From: Geosmithia putterillii | Taxonomy: Eukaryota > Ascomycota > Sordariomycetes > Hypocreales > Bionectriaceae | DNA: 64,000 nt | Assembly (NCBI GenBank): GCA_900188575.1 | Contig: FYEU01000259.1 | Span: forward strand, 319,428-383,427 | Direction: 5' to 3' | Shown: positions 8,888-19,156 of the stretch, one piece after another | How the letters are laid out: every line of letters starts with the position of its first letter | How positions within the stretch are numbered: position 1 is the stretch's first letter | Notes under the pieces: generated by a model | Told to the model about the DNA's origin: nothing | Database searches by the model: none | What the model saw: the letters and a program-made list of their open reading frames with translations, nothing else | Translations under genes and position numbers: made by a program

Positions 8888-11694
8888 TCAAAGTGCAACA
8901 TTTGATGCCTCCATCGACCTAATTGTTCGCCCGAGATGAACAATGATGCTCTCCTTTATGGCCTGGTGGCGCTGACGCTGGCGATTCCTAGGAGAACCCG
9001 GAACGAGAACCGTTACCAGGCCCAGGCTGCGTGAGCTGGTAGCCTCGCCGTCATGGGCCTTGATGGCCGCAATGATGAGATTGGACCGGTGCCTCTCCTC
9101 GTATGACTGGAGTCTGTCGTTGAGCCCCTTGCGCCACAAGGCCAGCTTCTTGTGCAGGTGTGACGCCCAGAGGAGGCAGTCGCGGTCCCCCACACAGAGA
9201 ATCTGGGTGGCGGCGCCAACTTTGTCCAAGCAGCTCTCCAGCCTCTCCCTCGCATACTCGACCTCGTCCCGCCGCCTCTCCTCGTCTGCATCCACAAAAC
9301 CCTGTTTCTCCTCCCTCATTCGCCTCTGTCTATCCCTCCTCCTCCTCCTGTTCTGCTGCCTCCTGGCCTCCTCCGGGCCCTGTGGCTGGTTCTCCTGGTA
9401 GCCATCCCGCTGGATTGTGTGCTGTCTCTGCATCTGGCTCATCTGTTCGATCGCGGTCCGGGCCATGACATCTACGCAGAAGACCAGGATGCGCGGGTAC
9501 AGACCCCATGACAGGCGAGGCTCCTGTGTCAGCGACTGTTGGCACCGGTGCCACGCCGCCCGGCACAAAGCCTGGGCTCTGCGCAGCATGGCGTCGCCGT
9601 CTGGAGAGTCCTCGTCTGCGTCCCGCTGCTTTCCAGCCCAAAGGAACCGAATGGCCTCGTACTCATCAACAAGATCCGCCGTCGTCGCGTCCAGAGAAAC
9701 GGGGGCCGCAATCCAGGCTGCGGCCACTGGGCCTGCGGCCATCTCCCCCTCAGGGATCCAGCTCTCAGCGTAGCGTCTCTGCATCCGCAGCACGACCGGA
9801 TGGTGAGGTCCTACCGACTCGACGAGTATATCGATCATGTGCTGGAACCCACGCTGTAGCTGCGTCTTGAAGTCGGGCCGCTCGGGCATGTCGAGAAAGA
9901 TACAGAAAAGCGCGTAGAGAACCCTACGCGCGGGATCAAATCCGAGTCTGCCCACAGTCTGCGCGTTGATCCTGCTGAAGAATAGGCCAAGGAGGGCAAA
10001 GTTCTTGAGCGATTCCCTCCTCCCCGTGTTCCGCCTCGGGTCAAACTCCGCCATGTCCCTCGTCCGTCTGGCCATTTTCCGCTGCACCGCGGTGAAATGT
10101 TGTCTCCCATCTGTTTCATGCTTTCTCTTCCCGCTCTTTTTACATCGACCCTCGTCTTGCAGGCGCCTCTGAAGCTTCGGCGTAGGATGACGATGCTCCG
10201 GCGTGGGCTGAACATACTCCGATGTTTCTGCAGCGTCATCTTGGTGGGCCTCGTGGTCCTGGCCCTCCGCCACCCTGGTCTCAATTTCGTTGAGCTTGTC
10301 CATGCCAGGTATCTCAATTCTGGTGAGGGCGAGGCAGACTTCCCAGATGAGCAGCAGCAGGTGTGGCCCCGGGGTTGACAGCCACTCTCCAAAGTCAAAG
10401 GTCCGTTCGACGGTCCCCCACAAGACGCCCCAGTGTCCAGCGATGGCAAGGGTGTGGATGCTCTCGCATCGATCGAGAAGAAGTTGGCATGTCTCGTAGT
10501 TGTCGAGGCCCTCGCCAAGACTGCCCTGTTGCCACCTCTCCGACGACTCATCTGGGTCCAGCAGAGTAGCCAGGAAGCGCTTCGTGTAGTGGTGCATCTC
10601 TTCCTGATGCCTACTCAGGGGATTGAAGAACTGGGGGTCCCTGTGGATCCTAATCCGATCCCGCTCCTCATAATGGCCACCGTTGCTCGAGTTGCAGAAG
10701 CTGCAATTTACCGTGGTAGCGTCTCGCCTCTGGTTCTTTTCCATTCCCAGAATGGGAAGCCAATTATTATACGTCCTCTCGCTGGAAAATGACACCGTGG
10801 GGGTCAGCAACATGTTGATATATGCACGTACATGTATCAATGTACATGCTCCAAGTTTGCACTTGTACATGGGCCAAGGTCAACGAACACACAAACTTAC
10901 GCTGCGTGGAAGCCGTATAGAATTCCCATGGCACGCTTCAGGTCCACCAATGTGTAATTCCTGATGCAATAAAAGTGATGCAGAGTCGGTCCCATGCGAC
11001 TCCACCTTTGCAGTGCAGCCGTTTGGGGCGCTGTCCTGATCATCTTTAATGGTGCTGGGCCGCCCGCAGCACCCAAATCCGTGGCCAATTCAAGGGCCAT
11101 TGGAGGATCGTCGGCAATGGCGACGCCTTGGAGAGGTATTACCATAGATGTGGTCTGCGCCTGGCCCAAAAGAACGTCAGTCTGAATGGGTGCCGGCGCA
11201 GCAAAACTGGACGATGATGCTGCCGGGGCCGGAATCATTAGCATCCTCGTGCTACATCGGCAATCTCCGTACCTGGTCTTGGACTTACCAAGAATGTTTG
11301 AATTGTTGAACGAGAACGCAGTGCCAGGAGACGAATGGCTTGGGCCAAAGTACCTGCCGGGATTAAATTCGTGAATGTCTGGTTGGGACATGGCGTTCAT
11401 GTGGTGCCAACTATTATCCACAAACATGGAGTCGTGATAAGAGCGACTGGATGTCTCTGGAATGATTTCTTGTTGGGTTGGAAAACCAGATGATCCGTCA
11501 TATTCCTCATACCCCTGGTGCCATCGGGTTTGGTCGTGATTGTAATGGACCAGGTTGGATGTGTGCATGTTGGTGTCTTGGTCTTCTACAACGCCCTGGC
11601 CTTGGTAGGCTGTGTTGGGCGCTTGGTGGGAGCTGCCCGTGTTGGTAGACATGTGTCCATCCCAAAGAGGATAAGGATTGTGCTGATAGTTCAT
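8888..11694 (-). CDS. Clr5-domain protein with long basic C-terminal region
   Basis: Exons 11694-10901 and 10781-8888 (895 aa). The intron 10900-10782 has GTAAGT, a GCTGAC branch and TTTCCAG, and rejoins GFHA-AERTYNNWLPILGMEKN, the hallmark of the Clr5 domain (about residues 230-282; pattern LHHFYCIRNYTLVDLKRAM before it). A second possible intron in exon 1, starting GTAAGTCC just after SNIL and 69 nt long with a GCTAATG branch, is in frame; removing it gives 872 aa. Clr5 is usually at the extreme N-terminus; here it follows ~230 Gln/Ser/His-rich residues. The C-terminal part is helical and includes a strongly basic stretch (QQNRRRRRDRQRRMREEKQ) that could be a nuclear signal or nucleic-acid contact. 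Clr5 proteins are nuclear factors first linked to fission-yeast silencing. The target here is unknown. Confidence 0.83.
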
Positions 11695-12212
11695 GTCTGT
11701 AGCGGTCGAAGGCTCAATGTCATGTGTTCAAAAGAAACATGTTCAAAGAGGGACCGTAGGGATATATATAACTTTCAATACAGAGGAATGTGTACATGTA
11801 TGGATAAGCAGATATTGTTGCCTTTCTCCGTGGACGATGATTGTGCGTTGTATGAATGGGACTAGATCAACACAGGGATCATCTACAGTGTGCGGCGCAA
11901 TCATGGTAGCCATTGGCTGCATCTAATTGGCACGTTACGGCAATGTTGAAGGTACATGTACGATGATGAAGCGACGATGGACAAGAGTGCAATTTTGGCC
12001 CAACCCTTCACGCCGAGATATGTGGTCTCGTCCAATCTCATGATGCGTTGAGATTGGAGTCACTACCACAGGCCAACGTTAATGCGGTGACCATGAAAGA
12101 CGAGCCAACCTATGGGAAGGCATGAGGTGAGCGGGGGGGAAGTACATACGGTAGGTATTGCATGCAAATAAAGCTTCCAGCCAGTGAGGGCTACATTTGC
12201 AAGGCGATCAAT
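11695..12212. other. Intergenic, upstream of the Clr5 gene
   Basis: Promoter side of the Clr5 gene. It carries two TACATGTA palindromes (11793-11800 and 11953-11960). No coding sequence seen. Confidence 0.4.
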
Positions 12213-12394
12213 TCTCGATGCTAAACCGCACGAGTCTGCATGTAAATATGCAGCCACTTAGACGACTCTCGATGCTAAACCGCACGAGTCTGCATGTATA
12301 TATGCAGCCACTTAGACGACTCTCGATGCTAAACCGCACGAGTCTGCATGTATATATGCAGCCACTTAGACGACTCTTGATGCTCAACCGCACG
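12213..12394. repeat. 54-bp tandem repeat, three full copies plus a partial fourth
   Basis: Units at 12213-12266, 12267-12320, 12321-12374 and a diverged 20-bp start at 12375-12394. Each begins TCTCGATGCTAAACCGCACG and contains TGCATGTATATATGCA (TGCATGTAAATATGCA in copy 1), a near-palindrome. Copies are almost identical, so the array is young or homogenised. Because 54 is a multiple of 3, reading frames through it stay open on both strands and give repetitive 18-residue peptides; I do not regard these as genes. Confidence 0.95.
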
Positions 12395-12530
12395 CTTGTG
12401 GGACCTTGTGGCCTCCAAGTAGCGAATAGCAGCGGCGCGGGGTACAATGGCTTCCTTCATGGATTGACGTCGGAAGCTCCATGTTGGCCCCGCGCTCCAA
12501 CATCGTGAGATCCGGACGCGGACGCGTCCT

Positions 12531-12548
12531 GCGGGCCCGCGGGCCCGC
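12531..12548. repeat. Perfect 18-bp GC palindrome
   Basis: GCGGGCCCGCGGGCCCGC equals its own reverse complement. It lies 137 bp after the tandem array and about 520 bp before the next ATG. Function unknown; a regulator half-site pair or cruciform is possible. Confidence 0.75.
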
Positions 12549-13069
12549 GATTGGCTATATGCTTAACCGCATCGTCTAATGGTGTCCATGGCTACATACG
12601 GAATTGAGAGAATGAGGGAAGTCGGTGTGAAGATAGACCCAGAATGCGTACACCACATGATACAAGATGGAATGGGATGCGGTTGACAGGACACGCTTGT
12701 TGCATATACGTGCAGGCAACATTGAATCCTCCTCCGTGGGGAAAGAAGTCGATAAATGCCGCGTTCTGACAAAGTTGATTTCAAATACGCCGGTATGGCG
12801 TCTTGGGCAAGATGACGTGTATGTGTCTGGATGTCTGGAGGGCTGTAAGATTGAAGCTGTAAAGAGCTGTCTCCCATGGGTATAAAATGGGGGGCAATGC
12901 CCATCGTCGACATGGAGATGTATCAAGCTTAGACGCTTCCTCAACCACTCTCTCAGGACTTATTCTCTTTGATAAAACTTTGTTCCCCTTCCTTTTCTCC
13001 GCAATTCATTGCATCTTCAACCTCAAACGTAACTTTTCTCCCTCCATTTCCACCACCATATTCATCGTC
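12549..13069 (+). promoter_or_regulatory. Upstream region of the Ser-rich protein gene
   Basis: 520 bp without a gene. GTATAAAATG at about 12879 is a good TATA-like box, followed by a pyrimidine-rich leader (CTTTTCTCC, TTTTCTCCCTCC) up to ATG 13070, as expected for a fungal promoter. Confidence 0.5.
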
Positions 13070-14467
13070 ATGGGTGCTACGTACAGGTCTCCTGGAAGTG
13101 GCGCTTCCAGACACTCTGGCAGACGCTCTGCCTCATACTCTGGCAAGGCGTCTAGAACGACCTCTGGCAGTCAACGCTCTAATCGGCATTCTTCTTATTC
13201 ATCTTATTCGTACCCCTCCTCCGGCTCTTCTCGCACTTATGCGATGCCGCAAGCCAGGGGCACGCCTGTTCCTTGTGACGAAGATGATGATGTCCCTCAG
13301 CCTGTTGACCCAGACAGACTCCCAACAGAGGTTGAATCCATGTACGCGGCACTTTCGGAGGCTTCGACCAAGATGAAGCCACCACGCGGGGACCGAGCTG
13401 TCATTGGCGTGGTGAGTGATGACGAGTTCGAGAAAGCGTTGAAAAAGAAAATCAAGGGTGCCAAGTCTCGGTGGTCCAGGATGAGTATGTCCAGTTTCCA
13501 CCTCTGTCCCTATCCCACATCCAATACTAACACGATGTGTATATTGATAGTTTCACGAGTCTCTCGTTCGCCGCCACTCCCTCCCAACAGCAGGATTGTG
13601 ACGCCCGATGGAATTCAAAGTGCCATTAAGTGGATTAATCGCGAGACAAAGTGTTGCGAGATATCCATTGTGATCCACTCGAGCGCCAGCCTCGTCACCT
13701 TTGACGTGTCGGGAGACTACATCAAAACCCTCGCCATTGACCTGTGCCGCCGGACCGATGGCATCAGCGACGACGCCGGCGCCTGCCACATCAGCAGCGA
13801 GTCCATCTTTGCCGGCGTCGTGCTGTCCCAGGCGATGGAGACAGGCTTACCCAAAAAGAAATTCCAGATGTATTTCGGGGGTGGCATCCGCATCTTCATG
13901 GGCGACACGAAACCGGAGTTATTCCTGGGTGATCCCAGTAAATACCGCGGAATATCTCGACAATACGCCGACAACCTGCTGCAGGCCATGAACAAAGCCC
14001 AGCAGGCTGGCAACAGCAACAGGTCTGGCCGTTGGGACCAGTGGAAGCCGCTGGTCTCCTCTGTCGTCGGGGTGGCAGCCGGCGGGTCACGCCTGGCCTG
14101 GGCACTCAACACCGCTGTCAAGGGCTGCTACTTCAAGGGGACCCTTGCAACTAGCTTGTTCCAATGCACTGTCGAGGGCGGTGGCATCATGGCCAATCTG
14201 GGGACCGCGACTATGATCTCAGGCGGTGCCGTGGCCTGTGGGGCCGCGGTCGTCGTCTACTTCGTGCCCTGGAACCGCGTCTTCAGTTATCTTGGACGCT
14301 TCTTCGATATGCTCGCAAATGCGTTCTACAATATTTGGGACTACATCGTCGCTTGGGTTTCCAATTTCCAAAGCTGGGTGCGGCAGACTTTCGGGAGCCC
14401 TGGCCTCCAAGCGTATGGTTCCGATGGGGGCCGACGGCATCGTCGCTATGCGCAATCGATGAGATGA
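13070..14467 (+). CDS. Unrecognised Ser-rich protein with hydrophobic C-terminal segments
   Basis: Exons 13070-13484 and 13551-14467; 443 aa. The 66-nt intron has GTATGT, a perfect TACTAAC branch and TAG; it is in frame, so retention would add 22 residues. Residues 1-60 are Ser/Arg/Tyr-rich and probably disordered. The middle holds an acidic patch, a Lys-rich stretch (FEKALKKKIKGAKSRW) and a region of possible mixed alpha/beta fold (IKWINRETKCCEISIVIHSS, FDVSGDYIKTLAIDLC). About residues 345-415 contain Gly/Ala-rich and aromatic hydrophobic stretches (TATMISGGAVACGAAVVVYFV, FFDMLANAFYNIWDYIVAWV) that could be one or two membrane segments. There is no signal peptide and no family I recognise. 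Confidence 0.75.
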   Translation: MGATYRSPGSGASRHSGRRSASYSGKASRTTSGSQRSNRHSSYSSYSYPSSGSSRTYAMPQARGTPVPCDEDDDVPQPVDPDRLPTEVESMYAALSEASTKMKPPRGDRAVIGVVSDDEFEKALKKKIKGAKSRWSRMSMSSFHLCPYPTSNTNTMCILIVSRVSRSPPLPPNSRIVTPDGIQSAIKWINRETKCCEISIVIHSSASLVTFDVSGDYIKTLAIDLCRRTDGISDDAGACHISSESIFAGVVLSQAMETGLPKKKFQMYFGGGIRIFMGDTKPELFLGDPSKYRGISRQYADNLLQAMNKAQQAGNSNRSGRWDQWKPLVSSVVGVAAGGSRLAWALNTAVKGCYFKGTLATSLFQCTVEGGGIMANLGTATMISGGAVACGAAVVVYFVPWNRVFSYLGRFFDMLANAFYNIWDYIVAWVSNFQSWVRQTFGSPGLQAYGSDGGRRHRRYAQSMR

Positions 14468-15049
14468 CTTAGAGATTGCTTAGCTGGAATTGCATTGCTA
14501 CATGCACATGTAGTACTGCGTACATGGATCATGCCCAGACTCAAAGAAAGAGATGACATCTTCAATGGTGGTAGATTTGTTAGAGATGGGCAAAAACATT
14601 CGATGAGTATATGTATCTGGAGACACCTACAAGAATTTGATACAAGTGTCCCTACTTTGTATTTCACGCCCGAGTCTTCAATGACAACGTATAGCCTTGG
14701 TGAAACTAGCGCCCCTCCTTCCATTACACAGAAAGACCAAGCGACGACAAGAGAACAGTCGCAGCGTACTACATGTACATTCGTCGAGGCAACTCCAGAA
14801 AGATATTCCAATCTCCTCCATTGGCCGTGTTGCGGTGTCGTATCATACCAAGCTCCCGTTTGCTCGCTCGATACAGGAACTCGCTGTTGATGTGCACTGA
14901 CAGAACCAAGACCAACTTTTTCGCCTAGATGAGCCATCTCTTCGCGTTAATCGTTTGGAGCGACACAATAACAAAATTGCTTTATACGATTTGTGCCTTG
15001 ACCTATCTTGTCACATAGGCAATCCCAGCTTGCCCCTCCGCTATACACC
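14468..15049. other. Intergenic
   Basis: 582 bp between two plus-strand genes. It contains one TACATGTA (14770-14777); no other feature seen. Confidence 0.35.
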
Positions 15050-16657
15050 ATGCCTGTCTACGACTGCTACCGAAACTACGCAGAGAAGATCCTCTATCCC
15101 GGCACCCCAGACTACGAGACATGCAGACGAAACAATCCCAGTGGGGATGCTCCTGATGCGTACCCTGCTGAAATCCATGTGGTTCATGATGCGGAAGGCG
15201 TTGCGTTTGCCCTGAACCGGGCGAACGAGTTGAAGAAAGAGGTTGGTGTTCGATCCGGCGGCCATACACTGTCTAACGGAGCCATCTTTGCGGGCATTCT
15301 CATCGATACCACTCACCTCAACCGATGCGTGCAATACGACCCAGACACCCATGGTATCACCTTTGGCCCTTCAGTGCGAGTTCGGGAACTGGCTGAAAAG
15401 CTGCGCGAAGTCAATCGCTTCTACCCTCATGGCCACTGCCCAACTGTCGCGGCTAGTGGCTTCCACGTCGGTGCTGGTCAGGGCATAGGCATGCGAGGCT
15501 GGGGCCCGACCTACCGCGACTGGTTGACCCAGCTGGAAATCGTCGTGGCTGATGGTCGCATTGTGATTGCCAACGCCAAGGAAAACTCGGACCTATTCTG
15601 GGCTGCAAGGGGAGGCGGTCCTGCCTTCTTCGGCGTCATCACGAAATTTTGGGGAAGAACTATTCCTCGAACCAAATGGTGGGGCCAGCACACCATTTTC
15701 GAGTTGGGGAACAACTACAAACCTCTCATGAAATGGTTCATTGAGCAGTCCAGGGAGACGCCGAAAATGGGAACTGAACTGAACGCTGCCATCCTCTTTG
15801 CCGAAAAGCAGGCTGCCAACAGTCTTCCTGACAAGCCGCCCGCTGATGCGAGCCTCAAATTCGTCGTCACCAACATTGCCCTCGCTGATACCGAGAGCGA
15901 AGCCAAGAAAATGCTAGCTGCTTTTGAAGAGATTCCGACCGAGCTAAGGTCGTCCGTTCTTGAGTCCTCCTGGGATGAAGTGACATTGGAGAATATGTGG
16001 GCCGAGCAGGATCTGTTGTGGAACAGCGACAGCAGTGAGAACTGGAGGTTTCAGAGCCTTTCCACGGACAGCTCAGTGGATTTGGACAAGGTATTTGAAG
16101 TCTTCTCTCCATCTCCCGCGAGCGTTGAGTGTTTGAGCTAACTGCATGTGATTATCATTGAAGTTGCTTGATGCTGCGGAACCACTCCAGACGGACATCC
16201 CCACGCTAAGAACGGTTTCCCTTCTCGTCATCCCTAGCTGGGAGCCGGACGAGGAAGCTTGCGCATTTAGCGTGCCAATTCATCTCTACTTCTGCTCATT
16301 TGCGGGTTGGGAGGATCCGAATCTGACACCTTCAATGGAAGGCCACTGGCGAAGTCGATACAAGAAGTTGTTGCCGTACTCGTCCGGCATGTTTGCGGCG
16401 GACTACGATGTGACTACTGATGAAGCAAATGTAAGCAAGTCAAAAACAGATCTCCCCCCCACCCCCCGGCTCACGACACATAACCTAGATTCAAAGTTCT
16501 GACAGCCGTCCTCTCACAGTCCACACCACTATCCGACACCGCTTTAACACGATTCATGGATATTGGCAGAAAATGGGACCCGCAACAGTTGTTTCCGACA
16601 AGGAACAAATATGTCTCGACTCGTGACAAGATGAACAAGCTATGGCAGAAGTCTTGA
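15050..16657 (+). CDS. FAD-linked oxidoreductase (BBE / 6-hydroxy-D-nicotine oxidase-like)
   Basis: Exons 15050-16090, 16164 to about 16430/16438, and 16489-16657. The N-terminal half is an FAD_binding_4 domain: VRSGGH (His72, 8-alpha flavin link) and HGHCPTV (Cys130, second covalent link), then GFHVGAGQGIGMRGWGPTYRDW, the pattern of bicovalent flavoproteins. The C-terminal half ends FMDIGRKWDPQQLFPTRNKY, a BBE-like tail. Intron 1 (16091-16163) has a CTAAC branch. The second junction is uncertain: the obvious donor GTAAGC at 16431 joins out of frame, whereas GTCAAA at 16439 keeps the tail in frame. Either a weak donor is used or a 1-nt change has broken the gene. Such enzymes oxidise alcohols or amines, often in secondary metabolism; no signal peptide is apparent. 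Confidence 0.82.
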
Positions 16658-17497
16658 GAGGCTTGGGAAATTGGGATTCCGTTCCAGGCCACATGTACTG
16701 ATATCTGCAATGCGACGGCGGCGTTGTCTGTCAGACGCAAAATGGTCTGCTCTAGGGGGGATAAAGGCTTGAGAGAGACGTGAAGAGACTGTCCTATGAC
16801 GACGAACGAGACGTGAGGCAGTGGTGAAATCAGCGTGAAGGCACGAAGGATATTCCTACGTTATACGCACTTTTAGCTTTTGGCGGATGTACTTGTACCC
16901 AGCTCGATTAAAACTCGATGCTTATGATGGCTTACCTATGGTTGTAAAGGGAACGGTTACCACACTGGGCCTATAGGGGAAGGAGTCTGATCAAGGCGAC
17001 ATACCAAAGAGCAGCGACCCTAAGACGACACCAAACCAATGAACAGGTTATAAGACAAAACTTTCTAAACCTCCATCACATACGACCATAGCTAGTGGAA
17101 AATACGGGGTCCCGTCCGCTCCCCCAGAGTCAAGCCACTGAGCGGTGGATTAGTAGTTGGGTCGGTGACGACCAGCGAATACCCGCTGTTGTATGTTTTT
17201 TTTGCATCTTTTTATATTTTTGCCATTTTGCCTCTCTATTGTTTGTACATGTATGCAGACGTGTCGTGATGAAAGGTTGCGGCTGAAATTTGTCATGAAG
17301 GGGCCATCGTGGTATCTGTCGAATCACCAGCGAAACGAGGATAGCCCCTCGGCAGGGTCGCGGGAGAAAAGTCATCATGAACAAAGACTATCCCGACGTA
17401 CAAACATACAATACATGTATACATGTATATATATACACATCTACAGAGTATGCATAATGCATAGTACAGGTACAGGTGCTACTAGTAGTAGTTGAGA
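16658..17497. other. Intergenic, convergent 3' flanks
   Basis: 840 bp between the oxidase (+) and the 2OG oxygenase (-). Near 17400-17455 is an AT-rich stretch with two adjacent TACATGTA palindromes (17412 and 17420) and a TATATATATA run, possibly part of the oxygenase 3' end. A third palindrome lies at 17246. No gene seen. Confidence 0.4.
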
Positions 17498-18490
17498 TTA
17501 CTCAATCCTGCCAAAGGTCCAGATGTTGAGGCCGACCTTTGTGCCCTTCGTGACAGGCAGGCCAGCATGCCACGTCTCCTCGAAGCCGCGGCCGTCGGGC
17601 GTAAAGTTCTCCCAGTAGACGGCATTCCCAGGAGCCACCTTGAACGTGGTGCCCGTGCGCTTGGGGGTGGCCTCTTTCTCCGCGCCGTCGGCCTCCGCGT
17701 CGGGCTCCGCGGAGCGGGATGTGGGGTGGTCACACTCGACAAAGTCGCACCACCTGTCGCCCTCCCACCGCTTGGGCAGGCGGGGGAACTCGGTGCCCCC
17801 GCCCTCGAGCTTCTCGCCTGGCTTCCCGGGGGTCCGGTCGTCGACCCAGACCATGAAGCTGCTGACACGACCCCACCCGCCGCGATGGACGTTCCAGTCG
17901 TAGTGGTGCGCGTAGTGGCCCGAGGGGGCGTCGTAGCGCTGGGTGCGCAGCCTCTCGATCCAGGCGTCGCGGCGCCATCCCTGCACGGCCATGGCGCGGC
18001 GCTCGATGCAGCGCACCGGGTCGTCGCGGGGCAGCACAGCGACGTGGCTGTCGCGGATGGACGTGTCGCGCTCCTGGTCCTGGGAGCCGATCAGGGCGGG
18101 CTCAAAGAGGGGGTCGCTTCACGGCCAGGGTCAGTATACATCAATGTGCTCCGTGCTTTGTATGCATGATGTGCTCGTATGGACCGGGATGAGGGCGTAC
18201 CTGGTTTCCAAGAGATACTCTCTCTCATCTTGGGAGATGAAGTTCTCGAGATAGACGACCAGGGGAGCTCGGTTGAGTACGTGGGCTATGTACTGGTCCT
18301 CTGGACAGGATGGGATGGTGGCATTGGGGGCGTCAATGGCTAGCAGAGCCTCGTTCAACCTCGGACGGGGGGACAGCGGAAGCTCGCTTCTGCCGCCGCT
18401 ACTGCCGATGGCTTCGGGGTAAAAGTACCGTGCTATCGGGTCCGAAAGGAATAAGAGGGCCGCGAAGACGGCGACGATGTAGGCGAACAT
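17498..18490 (-). CDS. Prolyl 4-hydroxylase-like 2-oxoglutarate/Fe(II) oxygenase
   Basis: Exons 18490-18201 and 18116-17498; 302 aa. The 84-nt intron (GTACGC...AAG) rejoins EYLLET-SDPLFEPAL in frame. Residues 2-17 form a hydrophobic signal anchor, giving an ER-lumenal type II protein. The catalytic double-stranded helix shows HHYDWN (Fe ligands His168 and Asp170), the third ligand in TWHAGLPV (His280), and Lys290 for 2-oxoglutarate in TKVGLNIWTF. An insertion rich in Asp/Glu/Lys separates the halves (GDRWCDFVECDHPTSRSAEP and following). Homologues hydroxylate prolines or similar residues in secreted or cytosolic proteins. Its substrate here is unknown, and it has no operon-like neighbours. 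Confidence 0.88.
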
Positions 18491-19156
18491 AGTCCCAGTA
18501 CTGCTGGTAACCCCGCGTTGAAAATGACCCTAATTGTGAATGGGAATGAGAGTGAGTCTTTATGTGAGTTGAGCTCTGAGGTGAGATGACGGTGACAGCT
18601 GTGGAGCTTCTGGAATAGGTAGATCTGATAAAAATCACCCCACAACGTTGGACTGCGCCCCATTTATCAGGGCCAAGTTACAACCTGCCCATGAAACCAA
18701 CTCTCAATTGATGAAGATGAAGAAAAATGAATATGTCTGGACGGGTCAATTGATAGTGATTCAGCAAGCACTTGACTGACCTTCATCATTGAAGCTATCC
18801 GTGAGATAGAAATCAATTTGGGATTGTAGGGTAGCTAGCTAGCTTATCCCAACGCTGACTAACGACCCTCGGCCTTCGGTGCACAACCAAGGCCGAGCCG
18901 CGCTTTCAAGGCCGCCACAGGACGTCGATGATGTTCACGCTCGTCTCATCGTCGCAAAAATGACCATTTTCTCCCATCTGCATTATTAATCCTTTGTCAA
19001 GGTCTCCTGATCTTCATTCTGCTCCCGGACGAGCCGTTGTGCTGTGTACAAGTAGTAGCGGGTGTGCAGGCCTTCATTCCGTCACTACAGCTTCACCCGC
19101 AGCAGCAGTGCCCACAATCCCAAGTACCGTACCGCATCAGCGTCTTGGTCCTCACC
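18491..19156. promoter_or_regulatory. Divergent intergenic region, 2OG oxygenase / Zn2Cys6 factor
   Basis: 666 bp between outward-facing genes. AGCTAGCTAGCTTATCC near 18835 and a pair of GGCCGAG/CTCGGCC sequences at about 18869-18897 form short inverted repeats. I see no gene here. Confidence 0.4.

Noticed and set aside
12197..12508. Repeated 18-residue peptide frames on both strands
   Set aside because: Produced by the 54-bp tandem repeat, whose period is a multiple of three. No promoter, intron or flanking protein context.
13485..13550. Reading through the in-frame 66-nt segment as coding
   Set aside because: GTATGT donor, TACTAAC branch and TAG acceptor make an intron far more likely, though retention remains possible.
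13070..18490. A secondary-metabolite cluster around the FAD oxidase, 2OG oxygenase and Zn2Cys6 factor
   Set aside because: No PKS, NRPS, terpene synthase, P450 or methyltransferase is present, and the genes' directions and spacing show no coordinated layout.
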